NCBI GenBank assembly: GCA_964577365.1
Contig: CAZNYP010000005.1
Coordinates: forward strand, 1-59,419
Reading direction: 5' to 3'
DNA length: 59,419 bases
Origin: JAGOVB01 sp964577365
Lineage (GTDB): Bacteria; Patescibacteriota; Minisyncoccia; Phycocordibacterales; PALSA-1337
The notes under the pieces are model-generated. The model worked only from the letters and a program-made list of their open reading frames with translations, did no database searches and had not been told where the DNA came from. This document shows, piece by piece, positions 1-5,784 of this stretch (the first letter of the stretch is position 1; each line of letters begins with the position of its first letter). A program made the translations under genes and the position numbers.

Positions 1-510
1 GTGCGAATTGATGCGGATGAATTACGGGAGCGAATACCCGGATATACAGGCGGTAATTCTTTTCTCTTTCAAACCGCGGTGTCACTCATCGTTGAAAGGG
101 TCCATGACTTTGTTTTGGACAATAAACAGACATTTATTCTCGATGGAACGCTCTCAAAATACGACAAAGCCATTTTCAATATCAAACGCTCGCTCAGCAA
201 GTCTCGCCAGGTGAGAATCTTTTACGTATATCAGAAACCTGATGTTGCCTGGGCATTTACTCAAGCACGTGAAAAAGTGGAAGGCAGACATATACCGAAA
301 GATGTCTTTATCCAGCAATTTTTAGATTCACGAGAGACAATAGACAGAATCAGGAAAGAATTTGATGACACAGTCGTTATATCACTGGTAAAAAAGAACT
401 TTGAAACACATGCGGTGGAAGACATTATCGACATTACGCAGAATGGTCCCCAAATTGATCATTATCTTGGAATACGCTATAGTAGAGAGGACTTAGAAAA
501 ATTACTATGA
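1..510 (+). CDS. Zeta-toxin-like kinase, 3' part
   Basis: The reading frame is open from the first base, so the start and the P-loop lie outside the window. The visible 169 residues match the C-terminal part of the zeta toxin/UDP-GlcNAc kinase-like family: an RIDADELR segment, then IPGYTGGNS, a FILDGT strand and an arginine-rich lid (REKVEGRHIPKD). Family members phosphorylate UDP-sugars of wall synthesis or act as toxins held by an epsilon antitoxin. A small gene overlaps the stop by 4 bases (ATGA), so the two are translationally coupled. Whether it acts as a toxin here cannot be told from the fragment. Confidence 0.75.
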   Translation: MRIDADELRERIPGYTGGNSFLFQTAVSLIVERVHDFVLDNKQTFILDGTLSKYDKAIFNIKRSLSKSRQVRIFYVYQKPDVAWAFTQAREKVEGRHIPKDVFIQQFLDSRETIDRIRKEFDDTVVISLVKKNFETHAVEDIIDITQNGPQIDHYLGIRYSREDLEKLL

Positions 511-701
511 TTGAAAAGATCAAGAATATGTTTAAAAGAAAAAACGCAGGAGACTCAAAGAAATATGAGGGTCTTTCTGACTTTTTCATGAATGCACCTG
601 CAGATGAACAGAAAAAGGTGCTACTTGAAGCTGCGCGTAGATCAAATGAGGACCAGATGAAGGTGTTTCGTGAGGCACAGTTGAAGACAGAGAGTAATTA
701 A
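507..701 (+). CDS. Small charged protein coupled to zeta-like kinase
   Basis: A 64-residue protein rich in Lys, Glu and Asp with no membrane segment or cysteine. I do not recognise a family. Its ATG overlaps the stop of the zeta-like kinase by 4 bases, so it is in the same operon. By position it could be an antitoxin or partner, but classical epsilon antitoxins usually precede zeta and are longer, so this is only a guess. Confidence 0.6.
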   Translation: MIEKIKNMFKRKNAGDSKKYEGLSDFFMNAPADEQKKVLLEAARRSNEDQMKVFREAQLKTESN

Positions 702-703
702 AG

Positions 704-742
704 AAAAAGGCCCTACAAGGACTAGCCTAATAGGAGCTTTTT
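704..742 (+). terminator. Weak hairpin terminator after zeta operon
   Basis: An AAAAAG arm at 704-709 pairs with CTTTTT at 737-742 around an imperfect inner stem, just behind the 64-aa gene. The T-run is part of the stem, so the call is modest. Confidence 0.4.
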
Positions 743-801
743 CGTGGTGATTCCTAAATAGTAGCCTGAATTAAGGCTCACTGCAAGTCGATTCTAGAAA
801 G

Positions 802-848
802 CCTCTTGAAACAGGTACATGCTCGCCTTGATAGGTGAGGGTTGAGGT
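802..848. repeat. Cassette site A (attC-like palindrome)
   Basis: Left arm CCTC-(TTGA)-AAC at 802-812 mirrors right arm GTT-GAGG at 841-847, leaving extrahelical bases. The inner core at 822-839 (CTCgCCT TGAT AGGtGAG) is itself a hairpin. This is the last site of the array, beyond the 907-1242 gene. Confidence 0.65.
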
Positions 849-884
849 AAAAAAAGCCACTTCAAAACTTTCGTAGTGAAGTGG
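849..884 (-). terminator. Terminator of the 907-1242 cassette gene
   Basis: On the minus strand CCACTTC/GAAGTGG arms (78-84 and 57-63 of the 800s) are followed by a seven-base T-run (A849-855). It ends just before site A. Confidence 0.8.
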
Positions 885-906
885 TGCTGAATTACTTTTA
901 TCCCTC

Positions 907-1242
907 CTATTTTCTTTCTGGGGGTTGTTGTGCGAGTTGAGTAAAAACAATGTTGTGTGCCAAGACCTCTACTACGCCGTCATTTGCAGTAGAGTAGATG
1001 ACCCCATTTTCCCGATCGTAATACATTTCGCACGTTTCGCCGTCCATTTCCGACGGTAGAATCGTGTACCAGCTTTCCTCCGAATCTTGGAAAAATGGAA
1101 AAACCACGACTTGTGATGATCCAATAAAGAGTCGGGTCTCTTCTCCTGACCATTCTACAATGATTGGCTCGTCTATCTTCTGGCGAGTGACTGCCGTGTT
1201 CGAAGATTGCCAGATTCTCCAATACGAATCATGTTGCTTCAC
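907..1242 (-). CDS. Cassette protein, 111 aa, unknown
   Basis: I do not recognise this protein. It is acidic and rich in Trp, Glu and aromatic residues, with no signal peptide or membrane segment, so it is probably a small soluble cytoplasmic protein. The start chosen is GTG at 1242, preceded by an AAAGGG ribosome-binding-like stretch. The gene is alone between two palindromic sites, with its own terminator. A TTGACA in the upstream site (1300-1305) could supply the -35 box, with TATTGT about 18 bases downstream as a weak -10. Confidence 0.6.
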   Translation of the reverse strand: MKQHDSYWRIWQSSNTAVTRQKIDEPIIVEWSGEETRLFIGSSQVVVFPFFQDSEESWYTILPSEMDGETCEMYYDRENGVIYSTANDGVVEVLAHNIVFTQLAQQPPERK

Positions 1243-1300
1243 GGGTAACCCTTTCTATTTAAGAACGTCTTTATAACAATAAAACACTATGACCTATTTT

Positions 1301-1343
1301 GTCAACTGGACTGCAATGCTCGCGTTGATAGGTGAGGTTTGAG
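1301..1343. repeat. Cassette site B (attC-like palindrome)
   Basis: Left part GTCAACTGGACTGCAATG runs into the core at 1319-1336, which differs from the other cores by one base (CCT to CGT). The right arm is GTTTGAG. The left 21 bases match sites C and E at all but one position. Confidence 0.7.
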
Positions 1344-1349
1344 ATATAT

Positions 1350-1392
1350 AAAAAAGAGAAACCGCCGCGAACGGGAGGTTCCTGTTCGGGCG
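1350..1392 (-). terminator. Terminator of the 1413-1811 cassette gene
   Basis: A long GC-rich inverted repeat at 1362-1392 (CCGCC.CGAAC and GTTCG.GCGG arms) is followed on the minus strand by TTTCTCTTTTTT. It sits between the gene and site B. Confidence 0.85.
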
Positions 1393-1412
1393 GCTGAGCA
1401 CGGTGGCAGAGT

Positions 1413-1811
1413 TCAAGCTCTCATCGACCTTCTTCGTGACTTGTAGAGATACAACCCCCTCACCAAGAGGTGGGCCGCTAGGGCGGCTACGAGCGACCGC
1501 CATGTCCACCCTCCAAGAGTGAACAGAGTCAGCCAACTGATGACGATGAATGCAGGGCACCAGTTGTAGAACCAGGTTACGTGGTGCGCGATTTTTCTCC
1601 ACGCAGGGTCGTCACTTTTCTGCAGGCCGTTTGCGGCCATTCGAAGTATGATGGCCATTGCTGTGATAGCTGCGGAGTTAACAATGAAGATGATAGCTGC
1701 GGGCTTGTTTTCCTGCCGCATGATCGGGAGGATTAGCAGGAGCAGGCCGGTGCACGCAAACAACATCGCCCACGTTGCTCCACGGATTACTTTCTGACTG
1801 TCGAGTTTCAA
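1413..1811 (-). CDS. Cassette membrane protein, 132 aa, unknown
   Basis: Four hydrophobic stretches can be seen (about residues 15-32, 38-55, 80-97 and 104-120), so this is a small polytopic membrane protein. The C-terminus is basic (KSRRR), fitting a cytoplasmic tail. I do not recognise a family. TTG at 1811 is the longest start, with no clear ribosome-binding site; an internal ATG sixteen codons in is possible. The gene stands alone between sites B and C with its own terminator. Confidence 0.6.
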   Translation of the reverse strand: MKLDSQKVIRGATWAMLFACTGLLLLILPIMRQENKPAAIIFIVNSAAITAMAIILRMAANGLQKSDDPAWRKIAHHVTWFYNWCPAFIVISWLTLFTLGGWTWRSLVAALAAHLLVRGLYLYKSRRRSMRA

Positions 1812-1912
1812 GTGGATTTGTTTAGGTGTTTATTTGAGTCACCAAGGCTTCCTTTCTAAAGCCAACTCATTTTGAAAAACTACTTTTCTCATATTGTCAT
1901 ATAAAATGAAAT

Positions 1913-1959
1913 AAGTCAACTGGACTGCGATGCTCGCCTTGATAGGTGAGGTTTGACTT
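1913..1959. repeat. Cassette site C (attC-like palindrome)
   Basis: Outer arms AAGTCAAC (1913-1920) and GTTTGACTT (1951-1959) are complementary except for one extra base. The core is at 1933-1950. Compared with site D both outer arms have changed together, so pairing is kept. Confidence 0.75.
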
Positions 1960-1960
1960 G

Positions 1961-2269
1961 TTAAGTCAGCTTCATACAAATCACCCCAGCTAATATGAGT
2001 AATATGCCAATGATTTGATATGCAGTGAGTACATCCTTAAATATAAAGTGCCCAACTAAAAAACTTAGAGTAGTTGTAATAGCGGTCGTAAGAAACCAAA
2101 TGACTATAAAATTAGGTGCCTTTGTATAGTTAAACAAAAACAAATACTGATGCAGAAGGATAAAGGGGATAGCAAAAAGAAAAGATTTCAAAAATCCCAC
2201 ACGCAGTGCGTAGACAGTAGCGATTTGGATTGCTCCTGCTAAGAATGCAAAAAGAATATATACCCACAT
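1961..2269 (-). CDS. Cassette SMR/DMT-like small transporter, 102 aa
   Basis: Four transmembrane segments fill the whole protein. The last one (IIGILLILAGVICMKL) looks like the final helix of small multidrug resistance and EamA-type (DMT superfamily) transporters, preceded by a F.F.D.LT.YQ loop as in that family. Start ATG 2269 (MWVYIL) is chosen; an ATG six codons upstream is also in frame. No conserved membrane glutamate typical of EmrE is evident, so the substrate is unknown. It lies between sites C and D. The only hairpin behind it is the short GACTT/AAGTC stem of site C. Confidence 0.65.
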   Translation of the reverse strand: MWVYILFAFLAGAIQIATVYALRVGFLKSFLFAIPFILLHQYLFLFNYTKAPNFIVIWFLTTAITTTLSFLVGHFIFKDVLTAYQIIGILLILAGVICMKLT

Positions 2270-2305
2270 GTGTATATGGTAGCACATACTTTCGAGTTCG
2301 AAAAA

Positions 2306-2353
2306 ACCTCTTAAAACAGATGGATGCTCGCCTTGATAGGTGAGGTTTGAGGT
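2306..2353. repeat. Cassette site D (attC-like palindrome)
   Basis: Left arm ACCTC-(TTA)-AAAC (2306-2317) mirrors right arm GTTTGAGGT (2345-2353) with three extrahelical bases. The core is at 2327-2344 and identical to A and C. Its distal half belongs with site A rather than with B, C and E. Confidence 0.7.
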
Positions 2354-2358
2354 AAAAG

Positions 2359-2387
2359 AAAACCACCCTCGAACTCGAGTGTGGTTT
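2359..2387 (-). terminator. Terminator of the 2415-2747 cassette gene
   Basis: AAAACCAC.CTCGA and CGAG.GTGGTTTT arms form a symmetric hairpin with T-runs on both strands; on the minus strand it ends the first cassette gene. Confidence 0.8.
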
Positions 2388-2414
2388 TTGAAATTGATGC
2401 AAGTGCACAGTGTA

Positions 2415-2747
2415 TCAGGCTGCCAGTTTGCGATTGAACTCGGCTTGCCAGGCACTTTCCTGCCATGCATACCTATCGCAAGGCAGGAATTCTGTGATTT
2501 CTACCATGTCCATGTCGCCGATTTCTTCCGCAGGAATTGTTGCAAGATTCGGGAATTGCTTCTGAAGTACGGGAATGAGGTAGTTCTGCCTAACTCTGGC
2601 AAAATTGTAACTGGAATAATGTTCCATGCCAGGGAATATCTGTGCAATAAGTTTTGCAGAATGTCTTTTTTTCTGCTCATCCTCCGTCAGACAACGGTGG
2701 TAAGTCCCCTTAATATGGGACCAAATGAGTGCTTTCTTAAATTGCAT
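2415..2747 (-). CDS. Cassette protein, 110 aa, unknown
   Basis: I do not recognise this protein. It is soluble, with a basic, His-rich N-terminal third and an acidic C-terminal half, and has no signal peptide. The start at 2747 is supported by AAAGGAG seven bases upstream (aaaggagtaacagtcATG), one of the few clear Shine-Dalgarno sites here. It is the cassette nearest the tRNA-Asn gene. A promoter can be read from the site edge (TTGACA at 2821-2826, TAGATT at 2798-2803). Confidence 0.65.
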   Translation of the reverse strand: MQFKKALIWSHIKGTYHRCLTEDEQKKRHSAKLIAQIFPGMEHYSSYNFARVRQNYLIPVLQKQFPNLATIPAEEIGDMDMVEITEFLPCDRYAWQESAWQAEFNRKLAA

Positions 2748-2797
2748 GACTGTTACTCCTTTGAATTTTGGTTGACTGTTTTGAGCTCCTTAAATTG

Positions 2798-2826
2798 AAT
2801 CTATCATGAAATATACCATCTGTCAA
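2798..2826 (-). promoter_or_regulatory. Promoter with -35 box inside the cassette site
   Basis: Minus-strand TTGACA (2821-2826), 17-base spacer, TAGATT (2798-2803). The -35 box is the outer arm of site E. It would drive the first cassette gene. Confidence 0.5.
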
Positions 2827-2842
2827 CTGGACTGCGATGCTC
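2820..2842. repeat. Cassette site E: half-site at tRNA-Asn 3' end
   Basis: The 21 bases 2822-2842 (GTCAACTGG ... GATGCTC) are identical to site C and one base off site B. Bases 2840-2842 belong to the tRNA itself (discriminator G and the last two acceptor bases). The remainder of the palindrome is replaced by the tRNA acceptor and T-arm sequence. Confidence 0.7.
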
Positions 2843-2877
2843 CCCCGGTAGGGATCGAACCTACGACCAATCGCTTA

Positions 2878-3471
2878 CGTTTTATCCATCATTACTGATG
2901 GTACGGACTATATCATCACCATATCTATAAATAGATTTAGGTGTGAGGTGCTTCGCCAAAAGAGATTACTCTTTGACTACTCCCCGAAGGGATAGTCTCT
3001 GAACCTTCCGAGGATGTGACTGATTTCAATTACTTAAAACCACTCACATCCTCGGCTCGGCTGCTGATTGCCCCAACTTATTAAAATAGGGGTTTCCAGC
3101 AATTCTCCTCATTTTCGACCAGACTTTCGTACTGGAAGCTGCGTAATGCCATCGTGAATTTCCATGTGACAGTTTGCACATATAAGAGCGCATTTATCAA
3201 TCTCTTTTCTGATTGACTCCCACGATCTTGTTAAACCTTTATCTGACAATCCAAATGATTTATTTTTTGGATTGATGTGATGAAAGGAAAGTGCTCGCTG
3301 ACACTTGTCATATCCACAAATTTCACACTTACCACCTTTATACTCTCGAGCCATCAGGCGAAGTTTGATTCTTCGTTTCTTGACGGCTTGGACCATATAG
3401 GCGGCACGGTCGGCATAGGTTCTTTTGGTTGGCATATCACCAATGAGTATACCATCCTCAAACCTTTTGAC
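2878..3471 (-). ncRNA. Group I intron (594 nt) in tRNA-Asn
   Basis: On the minus strand the conserved core elements appear in order: P (AATTGCTGGAAA, 3092-3104), Q (AATCAGCAGCCGAGC, about 3055-3069), R (GTTCAGAGACTA, 2993-3004) and S (GATATAGTCC, 2905-2914). Between Q and R a 12-base stem (CCGAGGATGTGA and its complement) forms an extended P6. Exon 1 ends in U and the intron ends in G, as group I splicing requires. The P1 pairing with the 5' exon was not cleanly resolved by eye. Confidence 0.9.
3109..3435 (-). CDS. HNH homing endonuclease in the intron
   Basis: A 108-residue basic protein with an HNH nuclease fold: CEIC near residue 37, the FHHINP histidines near residue 51, then CANCHMEIH near residue 87 (C..CH...H). 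The gene starts 36 bases into the intron and its stop falls 5 bases before element P, so it sits in a peripheral loop and leaves the ribozyme core intact. HNH enzymes of this kind cut intron-less alleles and spread the intron. TATACT at about 3447-3452, within the intron, could give it its own leader-poor transcript. Confidence 0.9.
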   Translation of the reverse strand: MPTKRTYADRAAYMVQAVKKRRIKLRLMAREYKGGKCEICGYDKCQRALSFHHINPKNKSFGLSDKGLTRSWESIRKEIDKCALICANCHMEIHDGITQLPVRKSGRK

Positions 3472-3543
3472 ACAGGCGACTGCTCTACCGCTGAGCTACA
3501 GGGGAATATTGTTCTTTTAAGGAACTGTCGTATCATAGCAAAT

Positions 3544-3756
3544 ATGTACCTAAAAGTGAAGGTAATTACAAAAGCAAAAAAGGAAGAGATCAAGAGATTG
3601 TCCGATGATGCACTAGAGATACGCCTTCGCGAACCTGCAGAGAGAAATATGGCGAACAAACGAGTACTCGCAATCATACAGGAGATGTATTCCGACTGTG
3701 CGGTGCGTATGATAAGCGGGCATCACCATCCTACAAAGATCCTTTCGATCGATTAG
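3544..3756 (+). CDS. DUF167/YggU family protein
   Basis: A 70-residue protein with the full DUF167 (UPF0235) pattern: VKVITKAKKEEI near the N-terminus, a LEIRLREPAERNMANKR stretch (family: PP..GKAN) and a C-terminal VRMISGHHHPTKIL strand (family: SG..SR.K). Function in bacteria is unknown. The start is ATG 3544, 6 bases behind TATCAT. It is divergent from the tRNA-Asn gene and its 3' end overlaps the convergent PH-domain gene by 26 bases. Confidence 0.8.
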   Translation: MYLKVKVITKAKKEEIKRLSDDALEIRLREPAERNMANKRVLAIIQEMYSDCAVRMISGHHHPTKILSID

Positions 3757-4255
3757 TCCACTCGTTATTTTGTCCTCGCATGAGTATCGTACTCACTTCC
3801 TCTGGATTTGCTACATGATGAATGACGAACTCGGTATCTTCTCCAGCTGACTGGATCTTTAGTGTGCCGTAGCGCAGCAGGGTAGCGATCACACCTGAGC
3901 TATCAACTGTCACATCCTGGATCTGAGCGAGACGCATCGCAGCGATATTTCGATAAAAGAGACCTTTTTGATCGACGTCGAGAACACGGAGGTTGGTGAT
4001 GCGGATGACATCGAGGTAGTAGTCAGTGATCACTCGAAACATGAGTACCCACATGAGGAGTATCCAGAGGAGTGCGATGAGGATGATATAGGTCATATCA
4101 GGGACGAACGGTGTCAGGAAAAATAGTCCGATAACAGGAGCGATCGTCGCAAAGACAACCGTCACGAGCTGCATAGTCAAAATAAACCAATGCTTTTGGG
4201 CATCGAGGACAACGTGTTCTTCTTGGGTGAGGGGGATAGTCGAAGTGTAACTCAT
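3731..4255 (-). CDS. PH-domain (YdbS/bPH2-like) membrane protein
   Basis: 174 residues: an N-terminal cytoplasmic stretch, two membrane helices (about 25-50 and 56-76) and a C-terminal bacterial PH domain with the typical D.Y.DV..ITN.R.....KGLF motif and IQDV/GTL strands. Such proteins are thought to sit in the inner membrane; their role is unknown. The ATG overlaps the stop of the upstream 73-aa gene by 4 bases, so both form a two-gene operon. Confidence 0.75.
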   Translation of the reverse strand: MSYTSTIPLTQEEHVVLDAQKHWFILTMQLVTVVFATIAPVIGLFFLTPFVPDMTYIILIALLWILLMWVLMFRVITDYYLDVIRITNLRVLDVDQKGLFYRNIAAMRLAQIQDVTVDSSGVIATLLRYGTLKIQSAGEDTEFVIHHVANPEEVSTILMRGQNNEWTNRSKGSL

Positions 4256-4473
4256 TGTTGTGGGAGGGCCTGGTACGTCGCCATGATGAGGATAATGAGG
4301 AGGATACTCCCGATCATAAATACAACAGAGCCAAATTTTATAATAGGCAAATCATGGCCGTAGCGTCTCCAGTGATAGGCGAGCGCAATACTCGAAATAC
4401 CAAATACAATAAAGATGATAAGGATCACTAATCCCCAGAGATTTTTATTCCACAGGATGTCTGAAAGTGGCAT
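4252..4473 (-). CDS. Small membrane protein, 73 aa
   Basis: Two transmembrane helices (about residues 13-32 and 48-66) separated by a short basic loop. I do not recognise a family. ATG 4473 is preceded by a TATACT-like box only a few bases upstream, pointing to a leaderless mRNA. It is the first gene of the operon with the PH-domain protein and is divergent from hpf, with 34 bases between the two start codons. Confidence 0.6.
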   Translation of the reverse strand: MPLSDILWNKNLWGLVILIIFIVFGISSIALAYHWRRYGHDLPIIKFGSVVFMIGSILLIILIMATYQALPQQ

Positions 4474-4507
4474 GACAATAGTATAGCAAACATTGTATAC
4501 TGTAGTT

Positions 4508-4867
4508 ATGAACATCCAAACAAAAACCACAGGCTTTCCACATAGCGAAGCAGTGTCGGAGTACATAAGTAAGAAAGTACAGACGTTGGAGAAATTTCTA
4601 GAACCGGACAGCATCGTTCATGTCGAAGTCGCAAAAACTACGAATCATCATCAGCACGGTGACATCTTTCGTGCAGAGTTGCGTGTCTTTACGCACGGCA
4701 AAGACATATATGTGACTGAAGAGACTGCGGATATGTACGCATCGATCGACAAGGTAAAAGACGAGGCACATCGCAGACTTTCTCAAAACAAAGAAAAGGC
4801 CACTACGTTTGTACGTCGCAGTGGGGCAAAGGTCAAAGCGGTATTAAAAGGAATATTTAACAAATAA
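4508..4867 (+). CDS. hpf: Ribosome hibernation-promoting factor
   Basis: 119 residues with the HPF/YfiA (RaiA) fold: an N-terminal MNIQTKTTGF strand, SEYISKKVQTLEKFL helix, HVEV and FRAELRVF strands, then DMYASIDKVKDEAHRRL before a basic tail. It binds the 30S decoding site and silences ribosomes under stress. It is the short form without the C-terminal dimerisation domain. ATG 4508 is chosen over 4493 because TATACT (4496-4501) ends exactly 6 bases before it. Confidence 0.85.
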   Translation: MNIQTKTTGFPHSEAVSEYISKKVQTLEKFLEPDSIVHVEVAKTTNHHQHGDIFRAELRVFTHGKDIYVTEETADMYASIDKVKDEAHRRLSQNKEKATTFVRRSGAKVKAVLKGIFNK

Positions 4868-4868
4868 A

Positions 4869-5036
4869 ATGCACATTCATCAAAGCAAGTTTTTAAATCA
4901 GCATGTAAACTCGGCTCTCGGCCTCGCTCTCGTGGGCCTCATGGCGGTCTGGACCACCATTCATTATTTCAATGAGAAAATCACTCTGGCTACGGCTGGG
5001 TATGAGGAGATGTCGACGGTGTATAGTGTGGAGTAA
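4869..5036 (+). CDS. Small single-helix membrane protein, 55 aa
   Basis: An ATG directly behind the hpf stop (1 base apart) opens a 55-codon frame with one hydrophobic helix (about residues 15-35) and an acidic C-terminus. Codon use matches the neighbours. It overlaps the 3' end of fmt by 47 bases on the other strand. Size and topology resemble the 93-aa protein at 55781-56062. Function unknown. Confidence 0.5.
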   Translation: MHIHQSKFLNQHVNSALGLALVGLMAVWTTIHYFNEKITLATAGYEEMSTVYSVE

Positions 5037-5784
5037 AATCCATTTCTCCTTTTCCTTCGGGAATAATACGATCGAGCACAAGAGTCCCATTTGAAAAATG
5101 GGCTTTTGTTATTTTTATACGCTTGCCTTGTGCAAAGTAAAACGCACTCGGCCATGGGGTGTAGGCCTGGATCTTTCGGAAATTTAAATATGCATCATCA
5201 GCAAAGTCGATGAGTCCATCCTCCTTTTTCATCTTTTTTGTATATGTAGCGTTGCTATGATCCTGCTCGACGGGAGTGGTGCCTAGATTTTGTAAAAGAA
5301 GCTCGACACCTTTTTCAGCCATAATTTCTTTTACTTCGTAGGTTGTAGGCCACTCAGTAAAGTCCACAGGTGCAGCGGCGATGATCGGTCCGTGATCCAT
5401 TTGTTCGTCCATTTTCATGATCGTCACTCCGGTGTGTTTGTCATCAGCGAGGATCGCAGAGGGGATGGGCGATGGTCCGCGGTATTTTGGTAGAAGTGAA
5501 GGGTGCAGATTGAGCACTCCGTTTTTTGGGAGATCGAGAATGTGTTGTGGGATTATTTTTCCATATGACACGACGAGGAATAGATCGTATCCGTGAAGCT
5601 CGGGAATATCACTCTTTAGATTTTCAGGAGCGATGCAGGGAATATTGTTTTCCTTTGCCCATTCTGCAACGATGGTATGAAAACCAGTACTCACTATGAG
5701 GGCAGGAGAAACTCCGCGTTTTTTTAATGCATTGAGGCTGCAGATGGAAATGTATGAACTACCAAAAAATACGAATGGAGACAT
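4990..5784 (-). CDS. fmt: Methionyl-tRNA formyltransferase
   Basis: 264 residues, shorter than the usual 310 or so. The formyltransferase domain shows NLHPSLLPKYRGPSPI (catalytic Asn and His, and the SLLP motif) and the D..MDHGPI segment with the catalytic Asp. A short C-terminal domain follows (TPWPSAF, family signature). It formylates initiator Met-tRNA using 10-formyl-THF. It is the last gene of the priA-like/def/fmt operon and overlaps the upstream gene by one base. Together with def it shows that formyl-methionine initiation is kept. Confidence 0.92.
   Translation of the reverse strand: MSPFVFFGSSYISICSLNALKKRGVSPALIVSTGFHTIVAEWAKENNIPCIAPENLKSDIPELHGYDLFLVVSYGKIIPQHILDLPKNGVLNLHPSLLPKYRGPSPIPSAILADDKHTGVTIMKMDEQMDHGPIIAAAPVDFTEWPTTYEVKEIMAEKGVELLLQNLGTTPVEQDHSNATYTKKMKKEDGLIDFADDAYLNFRKIQAYTPWPSAFYFAQGKRIKITKAHFSNGTLVLDRIIPEGKGEMDFTPHYTPSTSPHTQP

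Larger units (their letters stand above)
802..2842 (-). mobile_element. Integron-like gene-cassette array at tRNA-Asn
   Basis: Four short minus-strand genes (2415-2747, 1961-2269, 1413-1811, 907-1242) are each followed by the same palindromic site with an 18-base near-identical core. The cassettes are about 390 to 610 bases long. The first site half lies at the 3' end of the tRNA-Asn gene. Gene then site, all in one orientation, with unrelated small proteins and a conserved structured site, is the layout of an integron cassette array. The site does not match the usual attC boxes exactly, and no integrase is in the window. A stack of tRNA-targeted tyrosine-recombinase insertions is the main alternative. 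Confidence 0.6.
2840..3505 (-). tRNA. tRNA-Asn(GUU), interrupted by a group I intron
   Basis: Exon 1 is 3472-3505 and exon 2 is 2840-2877. Joined, they give a complete cloverleaf: acceptor TCCCCTG/CGGGGGA, D-arm GCTC/GAGC, anticodon stem GTCGC/GCGAT, loop CUGUUAA with anticodon GUU, T-stem GTAGG/CCTAC and discriminator G. CCA is not encoded. The intron lies after the second anticodon base. The 3' end is shared with the repeat of the cassette array. A TATGAT on the minus strand (3530s) is a likely -10 box, divergent from the DUF167 gene. Confidence 0.9.

Noticed and set aside
2340..2798. Plus-strand frame of 152 codons across site D and the first cassette gene
   Set aside because: It runs antisense through the terminator, the well-supported 110-aa gene and its ribosome-binding site; the composition is not protein-like.
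802..2842. CRISPR array
   Set aside because: The repeats are 390-610 bases apart and have genes between them; spacing and length do not fit CRISPR.
802..2842. Palindromes as ordinary rho-independent terminators or REP elements
   Set aside because: Separate hairpin terminators with T-runs already lie beside sites A, B and D. The sites themselves have no T-run and share sequence with the tRNA end.
802..2842. IS200/IS605-type element ends
   Set aside because: No transposase gene in or near the array, and five site copies bracket different genes.
3277..3543. Upstream extension of the DUF167 frame
   Set aside because: It would read through the intron and tRNA-Asn; the family starts at the ATG at 3544.
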